From Tachypleus tridentatus (lineage: Eukaryota; Arthropoda; Merostomata; Xiphosura; Limulidae): a DNA stretch of 64,000 nucleotides. The stretch spans positions 496,001 through 560,000 of the forward strand of contig NC_134825.1 in the NCBI RefSeq assembly GCF_004210375.1, in the 5' to 3' direction. This document shows, one piece after another, positions 44,101 through 56,129 of the stretch; within the stretch, counting starts at the first letter, position 1; every line of letters begins with the position of its first letter. Below the pieces are notes generated by a model. The model was not told the origin of the DNA and did no database searches. It saw only the letters and a list, made by a program, of their open reading frames with translations. Made by a program: the position numbers and the translations under genes.

Positions 44101-47100
44101 TTTCAAGAAGTTGGTGTCTTGACTTATTATTTATACAGATAAATTACTGTAATTTCAAGAAGTTGGTGTCTTGACTTATTATTTATACAGATAAATTACT
44201 GTAATTTCAAGAAGTTGGTGTCGTCGACTTATTATTTATACAGATAAATTACTGTAATTTCAAGAAGTTGGTGTCTTGACTTATTATTTATACAGATAAA
44301 TTACTGTAATTTCAAGAAGTTGGTGTCTTGACTTATTATTTATACAGATAAATTACTGTAATTTCAAGAAGTTGGTGTCTTGACTTATTATTTATACAGA
44401 TAAATTACTGTAATTTCAAGAAGTTGGTGTCGTCGACTTATTATTTATACAGATAAATTACTGTAATTTCAAGAAGTTGGTGTCTTGACTTATTATTTAT
44501 ACAGATAAATTACTGTAATTTCAAGAAGTTGGTGTCTTGACTTATTATTTATACAGATAAATTACTGTAATTTCAAGAAGTTGGTGTCGTCGACTTATTA
44601 TTTATACAGATAAATTACTGTAATTTCAAGAAGTTGGTGTCGTCGACTTATTATTTATACAGATAAATTACTGTAATTTCAAGAAGTTGGTGTCTTGACT
44701 TATTATTTATACAGATAAATTACTGTAATTTCAAGAAGTTGGTGTCTTGACTTATTATTTATACAGATAAATTACTGTAATTTCAAGAAGTTGGTGTCTT
44801 GACTTATTATTTATACAGATAAATTACTGTAATTTCAAGAAGTTGGTGTCTTGACTTATTATTTATACAGATAAATTACTGTAATTTCAAGAAGTTGGTG
44901 TCTTGACTTATTATTTATACAGATAAATTACTGTAATTTCAAGAAGTTGGTGTCTTGACTTATTATTTATACAGATAAATTACTGTAATTTCAAGAAGTT
45001 GGTGTCTTGACTTATTATTTATACAGATAAATTACTGTAATTTCAAGAAGTTGGTGTCTTGACTTATTATTTATACAGATAAATTACTGTAATTTCAAGA
45101 AGTTGGTGTCGTCGACTTATTATTTATACAGATAAATTACTGTAATTTCAAGAAGTTGGTGTCTTGACTTATTATTTATACAGATAAATTACTGTAATTT
45201 CAAGAAGTTGGTGTCTTGACTTATTATTTATACAGATAAATTACTGTAATTTCAAGAAGTTGGTGTCTTGACTTATTATTTATACAGATAAATTACTGTA
45301 ATTTCAAGAAGTTGGTGTCTTGACTTATTATTTATACAGATAAATTACTGTAATTTCAAGAAGTTGGTGTCGTTGACTTATTATTTATACAGATAAATTA
45401 CTGTAATTTCAAGAAGTTGGTGTCTTGACTTATTATTTATACAGATAAATTACTGTAATTTCAAGAAGTTGGTGTCTCGACTTATTATTTATACAGATAA
45501 ATTACTGTAATTTCAAGAAGTTGGTGTCGTCGACTTATTATTTATACAGATAAATTACTGTAATTTCAAGAAGTTGGTGTCTTGACTTATTATTTATACA
45601 GATAAATTACTGTAATTTCAAGAAGTTGGTGTCTTGACTTATTATTTATACAGATAAATTACTGTAATTTCAAGAAGTTGGTGTCGTCGACTTATTATTT
45701 ATACAGATAAATTACTGTAATTTCAAGAAGTTGGTGTCGTCGACTTATTATTTATACAGATAAATTACTGTAATTTCAAGAAGTTGGTGTCTCGACTTAT
45801 TATTTATACAGATAAATTACTGTAATTTCAAGAAGTTGGTGTCTTGACTTATTATTTATACAGATAAATTACTGTAATTTCAAGAAGTTGGTGTCTTGAC
45901 TTATTATTTATACAGATAAATTACTGTAATTTCAAGAAGTTGGTGTCGTCGACTTATTATTTATACAGATAAATTACTGTAATTTCAAGAAGTTGGTGTC
46001 TTGACTTATTATTTATACAGATAAATTACTGTAATTTCAAGAAGTTGGTGTCTTGACTTATTATTTATACAGATAAATTACTGTAATTTCAAGAAGTTGG
46101 TGTCTTGACTTATTATTTATACAGATAAATTACTGTAATTTCAAGAAGTTGGTGTCTCGACTTATTATTTATACAGATAAATTACTGTAATTTCAAGAAG
46201 TTGGTGTCGTCGACTTATTATTTATACAGATAAATTACTGTAATTTCAAGAAGTTGGTGTCTTGACTTATTATTTATACAGATAAATTACTGTAATTTCA
46301 AGAAGTTGGTGTCTTGACTTATTATTTATACAGATAAATTACTGTAATTTCAAGAAGTTGGTGTCTTGACTTATTATTTATACAGATAAATTACTGTAAT
46401 TTCAAGAAGTTGGTGTCGTCGACTTATTATTTATACAGATAAATTACTGTAATTTCAAGAAGTTGGTGTCTTGACTTATTATTTATACAGATAAATTACT
46501 GTAATTTCAAGAAGTTGGTGTCGTCGACTTATTATTTATACAGATAAATTACTGTAATTTCAAGAAGTTGGTGTCGTCGACTTATTATTTATACAGATAA
46601 ATTACTGTAATTTCAAGAAGTTGGTGTCGTCGACTTATTATTTATACAGATAAATTACTGTAATTTCAAGAAGTTGGTGTCTTGACTTATTATTTATACA
46701 GATAAATTACTGTAATTTCAAGAAGTTGGTGTCGTCGACTTATTATTTATACAGATAAATTACTGTAATTTCAAGAAGTTGGTGTCGTCGACTTATTATT
46801 TATACAGATAAATTACTGTAATTTCAAGAAGTTGGTGTCGTCGACTTATTATTTATACAGATAAATTACTGTAATTTCAAGAAGTTGGTGTCTTGACTTA
46901 TTATTTATACAGATAAATTACTGTAATTTCAAGAAGTTGGTGTCTTGACTTATTATTTATACAGATAAATTACTGTAATTTCAAGAAGTTGGTGTCGTCG
47001 ACTTATTATTTATACAGATAAATTACTGTAATTTCAAGAAGTTGGTGTCGTCGACTTATTATTTATACAGATAAATTACTGTAATTTCAAGAAGTTGGTG

Positions 47101-47984
47101 TCTTGACTTATTATTTATACAGATAAATTACTGTAATTTCAAGAAGTTGGTGTCTTGACTTATTATTTATACAGATAAATTACTGTAATTTCAAGAAGTT
47201 GGTGTCGTCGACTTATTATTTATACAGATAAATTACTGTAATTTCAAGAAGTTGGTGTCGTCGACTTATTATTTATACAGATAAATTACTGTAATTTCAA
47301 GAAGTTGGTGTCGTCGACTTATTATTTATACAGATAAATTACTGTAATTTCAAGAAGTTGGTGTCGTCGACTTATTATTTATACAGATAAATTACTGTAA
47401 TTTCAAGAAGTTGGTGTCTTGACTTATTATTTATACAGATAAATTACTGTAATTTCAAGAAGTTGGTGTCGTCGACTTATTATTTATACAGATAAATTAC
47501 TGTAATTTCAAGAAGTTGGTGTCTTGACTTATTATTTATACAGATAAATTACTGTAATTTCAAGAAGTTGGTGTCGTCGACTTATTATTTATACAGATAA
47601 ATTACTGTAATTTCAAGAAGTTGGTGTCTTGACTTATTATTTATACAGATAAATTACTGTAATTTCAAGAAGTTGGTGTCTTGACTTATTATTTATACAG
47701 ATAAATTACTGTAATTTCAAGAAGTTGGTGTCTTGACTTATTATTTATACAGATAAATTACTGTAATTTCAAGAAGTTGGTGTCGTCGACTTATTATTTA
47801 TACAGATAAATTACTGTAATTTCAAGAAGTTGGTGTCGTCGACTTATTATTTATACAGATAAATTACTGTAATTTCAAGAAGTTGGTGTCTTGACTTATT
47901 ATTTATACAGATAAATTAGTGTAATTTCAAGAAGTTGGTGTCTTGACTTATTATTTATACAGATAAATTACTGTAATTTCAAGA

Positions 47985-50900
47985 AGTTGGTGTCGTCGAC
48001 TTATTATTTATACAGATAAATTACTGTAATTTCAAGAAGTTGGTGTCGTCGACTTATTATTTATACAGATAAATTACTGTAATTTCAAGAAGTTGGTGTC
48101 GTCGACTTATTATTTATACAGATAAATTACTGTAATTTCAAGAAGTTGGTGTCTTGACTTATTATTTATACAGATAAATTACTGTAATTTCAAGAAGTTG
48201 GTGTCGTCGACTTATTATTTATACAGATAAATTACTGTAATTTCAAGAAGTTGGTGTCGTCGACTTATTATTTATACAGATAAATTACTGTAATTTCAAG
48301 AAGTTGGTGTCTTGACTTATTATTTATACAGATAAATTACTGTAATTTCAAGAAGTTGGTGTCTTGACTTATTATTTATACAGATAAATTACTGTAATTT
48401 CAAGAAGTTGGTGTCTTGACTTATTATTTATACAGATAAATTACTGTAATTTCAAGAAGTTGGTGTCGTCGACTTATTATTTATACAGATAAATTACTGT
48501 AATTTCAAGAAGTTGGTGTCTTGACTTATTATTTATACAGATAAATTACTGTAATTTCAAGAAGTTGGTGTCTTGACTTATTATTTATACAGATAAATTA
48601 CTGTAATTTCAAGAAGTTGGTGTCTTGACTTATTATTTATACAGATAAATTACTGTAATTTCAAGAAGTTGGTGTCGTCGACTTATTATTTATACAGATA
48701 AATTACTGTAATTTCAAGAAGTTGGTGTCTTGACTTATTATTTATACAGATAAATTACTGTAATTTCAAGAAGTTGGTGTCTTGACTTATTATTTATACA
48801 GATAAATTACTGTAATTTCAAGAAGTTGGTGTCTTGACTTATTATTTATACAGATAAATTACTGTAATTTCAAGAAGTTGGTGTCGTCGACTTATTATTT
48901 ATACAGATAAATTACTGTAATTTCAAGAAGTTGGTGTCGTCGACTTATTATTTATACAGATAAATTACTGTAATTTCAAGAAGTTGGTGTCGTCGACTTA
49001 TTATTTATACAGATAAATTACTGTAATTTCAAGAAGTTGGTGTCTTGACTTATTATTTATACAGATAAATTAGTGTAATTTCAAGAAGTTGGTGTCGTCG
49101 ACTTATTATTTATACAGATAAATTACTGTAATTTCAAGAAGTTGGTGTCGTCGACTTATTATTTATACAGATAAATTACTGTAATTTCAAGAAGTTGGTG
49201 TCGTCGACTTATTATTTATACAGATAAATTACTGTAATTTCAAGAAGTTGGTGTCTTGACTTATTATTTATACAGATAAATTACTGTAATTTCAAGAAGT
49301 TGGTGTCTTGACTTATTATTTATACAGATAAATTACTGTAATTTCAAGAAGTTGGTGTCGTCGACTTATTATTTATACAGATAAATTACTGTAATTTCAA
49401 GAAGTTGGTGTCGTCGACTTATTATTTATACAGATAAATTACTGTAATTTCAAGAAGTTGGTGTCTTGACTTATTATTTATACAGATAAATTACTGTAAT
49501 TTCAAGAAGTTGGTGTCTTGACTTATTATTTATACAGATAAATTACTGTAATTTCAAGAAGTTGGTGTCGTCGACTTATTATTTATACAGATAAATTAGT
49601 GTAATTTCAAGAAGTTGGTGTCTTGACTTATTATTTATACAGATAAATTACTGTAATTTCAAGAAGTTGGTGTCGTCGACTTATTATTTATACAGATAAA
49701 TTACTGTAATTTCAAGAAGTTGGTGTCGTCGACTTATTATTTATACAGATAAATTACTGTAATTTCAAGAAGTTGGTGTCGTCGACTTATTATTTATACA
49801 GATAAATTACTGTAATTTCAAGAAGTTGGTGTCGTCGACTTATTATTTATACAGATAAATTACTGTAATTTCAAGAAGTTGGTGTCTTGACTTATTATTT
49901 ATACAGATAAATTACTGTAATTTCAAGAAGTTGGTGTCGTCGACTTATTATTTATACAGATAAATTACTGTAATTTCAAGAAGTTGGTGTCTTGACTTAT
50001 TATTTATACAGATAAATTACTGTAATTTCAAGAAGTTGGTGTCTTGACTTATTATTTATACAGATAAATTACTGTAATTTCAAGAAGTTGGTGTCTTGAC
50101 TTATTATTTATACAGATAAATTACTGTAATTTCAAGAAGTTGGTGTCGTCGACTTATTATTTATACAGATAAATTACTGTAATTTCAAGAAGTTGGTGTC
50201 GTCGACTTATTATTTATACAGATAAATTACTGTAATTTCAAGAAGTTGGTGTCGTCGACTTATTATTTATACAGATAAATTACTGTAATTTCAAGAAGTT
50301 GGTGTCTTGACTTATTATTTATACAGATAAATTACTGTAATTTCAAGAAGTTGGTGTCTTGACTTATTATTTATACAGATAAATTACTGTAATTTCAAGA
50401 AGTTGGGTGTCTTGACTTATTATTTATACAGATAAATTACTGTAATTTCAAGAAGTTGGTGTCTTGACTTATTATTTATACAGATAAATTACTGTAATTT
50501 CAAGAAGTTGGTGTCGTCGACTTATTATTTATACAGATAAATTACTGTAATTTCAAGAAGTTGGTGTCTTGACTTATTATTTATACAGATAAATTACTGT
50601 AATTTCAAGAAGTTGGTGTCTTGACTTATTATTTATACAGATAAATTACTGTAATTTCAAGAAGTTGGTGTCTTGACTTATTATTTATACAGATAAATTA
50701 CTGTAATTTCAAGAAGTTGGTGTCGTCGACTTATTATTTATACAGATAAATTACTGTAATTTCAAGAAGTTGGTGTCTTGACTTATTATTTATACAGATA
50801 AATTACTGTAATTTCAAGAAGTTGGTGTCTTGACTTATTATTTATACAGATAAATTACTGTAATTTCAAGAAGTTGGTGTCTTGACTTATTATTTATACA

Positions 50901-53900
50901 GATAAATTACTGTAATTTCAAGAAGTTGGTGTCGTCGACTTATTATTTATACAGATAAATTACTGTAATTTCAAGAAGTTGGTGTCGTCGACTTATTATT
51001 TATACAGATAAATTACTGTAATTTCAAGAAGTTGGTGTCGTCGACTTATTATTTATACAGATAAATTACTGTAATTTCAAGAAGTTGGTGTCTTGACTTA
51101 TTATTTATACAGATAAATTACTGTAATTTCAAGAAGTTGGTGTCGTCGACTTATTATTTATACAGATAAATTACTGTAATTTCAAGAAGTTGGTGTCGTC
51201 GACTTATTATTTATACAGATAAATTACTGTAATTTCAAGAAGTTGGTGTCTTGACTTATTATTTATACAGATAAATTACTGTAATTTCAAGAAGTTGGTG
51301 TCTTGACTTATTATTTATACAGATAAATTACTGTAATTTCAAGAAGTTGGTGTCTTGACTTATTATTTATACAGATAAATTACTGTAATTTCAAGAAGTT
51401 GGTGTCGTCGACTTATTATTTATACAGATAAATTACTGTAATTTCAAGAAGTTGGTGTCTTGACTTATTATTTATACAGATAAATTACTGTAATTTCAAG
51501 AAGTTGGTGTCTTGACTTATTATTTATACAGATAAATTACTGTAATTTCAAGAAGTTGGTGTCTTGACTTATTATTTATACAGATAAATTAGTGTAATTT
51601 CAAGAAGTTGGTGTCGTCGACTTATTATTTATACAGATAAATTACTGTAATTTCAAGAAGTTGGTGTCGTCGACTTATTATTTATACAGATAAATTACTG
51701 TAATTTCAAGAAGTTGGTGTCGTCGACTTATTATTTATACAGATAAATTAGTGTAATTTCAAGAAGTTGGTGTCTTGACTTATTATTTATACAGATAAAT
51801 TACTGTAATTTCAAGAAGTTGGTGTCGTCGACTTATTATTTATACAGATAAATTACTGTAATTTCAAGAAGTTGGTGTCGTCGACTTATTATTTATACAG
51901 ATAAATTACTGTAATTTCAAGAAGTTGGTGTCTTGACTTATTATTTATACAGATAAATTACTGTAATTTCAAGAAGTTGGTGTCTTGACTTATTATTTAT
52001 ACAGATAAATTACTGTAATTTCAAGAAGTTGGTGTCTTGACTTATTATTTATACAGATAAATTACTGTAATTTCAAGAAGTTGGTGTCGTCGACTTATTA
52101 TTTATACAGATAAATTACTGTAATTTCAAGAAGTTGGTGTCTTGACTTATTATTTATACAGATAAATTACTGTAATTTCAAGAAGTTGGTGTCTTGACTT
52201 ATTATTTATACAGATAAATTACTGTAATTTCAAGAAGTTGGTGTCTTGACTTATTATTTATACAGATAAATTACTGTAATTTCAAGAAGTTGGTGTCTTG
52301 ACTTATTATTTATACAGATAAATTACTGTAATTTCAAGAAGTTGGTGTCTTGACTTATTATTTATACAGATAAATTACTGTAATTTCAAGAAGTTGGTGT
52401 CGTCGACTTATTATTTATACAGATAAATTACTGTAATTTCAAGAAGTTGGTGTCGTCGACTTATTATTTATACAGATAAATTACTGTAATTTCAAGAAGT
52501 TGGTGTCGTCGACTTATTATTTATACAGATAAATTACTGTAATTTCAAGAAGTTGGTGTCTTGACTTATTATTTATACAGATAAATTACTGTAATTTCAA
52601 GAAGTTGGTGTCGTCGACTTATTATTTATACAGATAAATTACTGTAATTTCAAGAAGTTGGTGTCGTCGACTTATTATTTATACAGATAAATTACTGTAA
52701 TTTCAAGAAGTTGGTGTCTTGACTTATTATTTATACAGATAAATTACTGTAATTTCAAGAAGTTGGTGTCTTGACTTATTATTTATACAGATAAATTACT
52801 GTAATTTCAAGAAGTTGGTGTCTTGACTTATTATTTATACAGATAAATTACTGTAATTTCAAGAAGTTGGTGTCGTCGACTTATTATTTATACAGATAAA
52901 TTACTGTAATTTCAAGAAGTTGGTGTCTTGACTTATTATTTATACAGATAAATTACTGTAATTTCAAGAAGTTGGTGTCTTGACTTATTATTTATACAGA
53001 TAAATTAGTGTAATTTCAAGAAGTTGGTGTCTTGACTTATTATTTATACAGATAAATTACTGTAATTTCAAGAAGTTGGTGTCGTCGACTTATTATTTAT
53101 ACAGATAAATTACTGTAATTTCAAGAAGTTGGTGTCTTGACTTATTATTTATACAGATAAATTACTGTAATTTCAAGAAGTTGGTGTCTTGACTTATTAT
53201 TTATACAGATAAATTACTGTAATTTCAAGAAGTTGGTGTCTTGACTTATTATTTATACAGATAAATTACTGTAATTTCAAGAAGTTGGTGTCGTCGACTT
53301 ATTATTTATACAGATAAATTACTGTAATTTCAAGAAGTTGGTGTCGTCGACTTATTATTTATACAGATAAATTACTGTAATTTCAAGAAGTTGGTGTCGT
53401 CGACTTATTATTTATACAGATAAATTACTGTAATTTCAAGAAGTTGGTGTCTTGACTTATTATTTATACAGATAAATTACTGTAATTTCAAGAAGTTGGT
53501 GTCGTCGACTTATTATTTATACAGATAAATTACTGTAATTTCAAGAAGTTGGTGTCGTCGACTTATTATTTATACAGATAAATTACTGTAATTTCAAGAA
53601 GTTGGTGTCTTGACTTATTATTTATACAGATAAATTACTGTAATTTCAAGAAGTTGGTGTCTTGACTTATTATTTATACAGATAAATTACTGTAATTTCA
53701 AGAAGTTGGTGTCTTGACTTATTATTTATACAGATAAATTACTGTAATTTCAAGAAGTTGGTGTCGTCGACTTATTATTTATACAGATAAATTACTGTAA
53801 TTTCAAGAAGTTGGTGTCTTGACTTATTATTTATACAGATAAATTACTGTAATTTCAAGAAGTTGGTGTCTTGACTTATTATTTATACAGATAAATTACT

Positions 53901-53920
53901 GTAATTTCAAGAAGTTGGTG
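47985..53920 (+). repeat. Higher-order repeat zone (12-monomer hinge pattern)
   Basis: Scoring each monomer as G (CGTCGAC hinge, 53 bp) or T (CTTGAC hinge, 52 bp) gives the pattern GGGTGGTTTGTT. It starts near 47992, 50931, 51615, 52401 and 53292, and each run was read monomer by monomer. The last three spacings are about 684, 786 and 891 bp, that is 13, 15 and 17 monomers, the difference being extra T monomers or a changed tail. The AAATTAGTG variant recurs at similar but not identical places within these units. This is higher-order organisation with length drift rather than a fixed unit. Confidence 0.7.
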
Positions 53921-56129
53921 TCGTCGACTTATTATTTATACAGATAAATTACTGTAATTTCAAGAAGTTGGTGTCTTGACTTATTATTTATACAGATAAA
54001 TTACTGTAATTTCAAGAAGTTGGTGTCTTGACTTATTATTTATACAGATAAATTAGTGTAATTTCAAGAAGTTGGTGTCTTGACTTATTATTTATACAGA
54101 TAAATTACTGTAATTTCAAGAAGTTGGTGTCGTCGACTTATTATTTATACAGATAAATTACTGTAATTTCAAGAAGTTGGTGTCGTCGACTTATTATTTA
54201 TACAGATAAATTAGTGTAATTTCAAGAAGTTGGTGTCGTCGACTTATTATTTATACAGATAAATTACTGTAATTTCAAGAAGTTGGTGTCTTGACTTATT
54301 ATTTATACAGATAAATTACTGTAATTTCAAGAAGTTGGTGTCGTCGACTTATTATTTATACAGATAAATTACTGTAATTTCAAGAAGTTGGTGTCTTGAC
54401 TTATTATTTATACAGATAAATTACTGTAATTTCAAGAAGTTGGTGTCTTGACTTATTATTTATACAGATAAATTACTGTAATTTCAAGAAGTTGGTGTCG
54501 TCGACTTATTATTTATACAGATAAATTACTGTAATTTCAAGAAGTTGGTGTCTTGACTTATTATTTATACAGATAAATTACTGTAATTTCAAGAAGTTGG
54601 TGTCTTGACTTATTATTTATACAGATAAATTACTGTAATTTCAAGAAGTTGGTGTCTTGACTTATTATTTATACAGATAAATTACTGTAATTTCAAGAAG
54701 TTGGTGTCTTGACTTATTATTTATACAGATAAATTACTGTAATTTCAAGAAGTTGGTGTCTTGACTTATTATTTATACAGATAAATTACTGTAATTTCAA
54801 GAAGTTGGTGTCTTGACTTATTATTTATACAGATAAATTACTGTAATTTCAAGAAGTTGGTGTCTTGACTTATTATTTATACAGATAAATTAGTGTAATT
54901 TCAAGAAGTTGGTGTCGTCGACTTATTATTTATACAGATAAATTACTGTAATTTCAAGAAGTTGGTGTCTTGACTTATTATTTATACAGATAAATTACTG
55001 TAATTTCAAGAAGTTGGTGTCGTCGACTTATTATTTATACAGATAAATTACTGTAATTTCAAGAAGTTGGTGTCGTCGACTTATTATTTATACAGATAAA
55101 TTACTGTAATTTCAAGAAGTTGGTGTCGTCGACTTATTATTTATACAGATAAATTACTGTAATTTCAAGAAGTTGGTGTCGTCGACTTATTATTTATACA
55201 GATAAATTACTGTAATTTCAAGAAGTTGGTGTCGTCGACTTATTATTTATACAGATAAATTACTGTAATTTCAAGAAGTTGGTGTCGTCGACTTATTATT
55301 TATACAGATAAATTACTGTAATTTCAAGAAGTTGGTGTCTTGACTTATTATTTATACAGATAAATTACTGTAATTTCAAGAAGTTGGTGTCTTGACTTAT
55401 TATTTATACAGATAAATTACTGTAATTTCAAGAAGTTGGTGTCTTGACTTATTATTTATACAGATAAATTACTGTAATTTCAAGAAGTTGGTGTCGTCGA
55501 CTTATTATTTATACAGATAAATTACTGTAATTTCAAGAAGTTGGTGTCTTGACTTATTATTTATACAGATAAATTACTGTAATTTCAAGAAGTTGGTGTC
55601 TTGACTTATTATTTATACAGATAAATTACTGTAATTTCAAGAAGTTGGTGTCTTGACTTATTATTTATACAGATAAATTACTGTAATTTCAAGAAGTTGG
55701 TGTCTTGACTTATTATTTATACAGATAAATTACTGTAATTTCAAGAAGTTGGTGTCGTCGACTTATTATTTATACAGATAAATTACTGTAATTTCAAGAA
55801 GTTGGTGTCTTGACTTATTATTTATACAGATAAATTACTGTAATTTCAAGAAGTTGGTGTCTTGACTTATTATTTATACAGATAAATTACTGTAATTTCA
55901 AGAAGTTGGTGTCTTGACTTATTATTTATACAGATAAATTACTGTAATTTCAAGAAGTTGGTGTCTTGACTTATTATTTATACAGATAAATTACTGTAAT
56001 TTCAAGAAGTTGGTGTCGTCGACTTATTATTTATACAGATAAATTACTGTAATTTCAAGAAGTTGGTGTCTTGACTTATTATTTATACAGATAAATTACT
56101 GTAATTTCAAGAAGTTGGTGTCTTGACTT

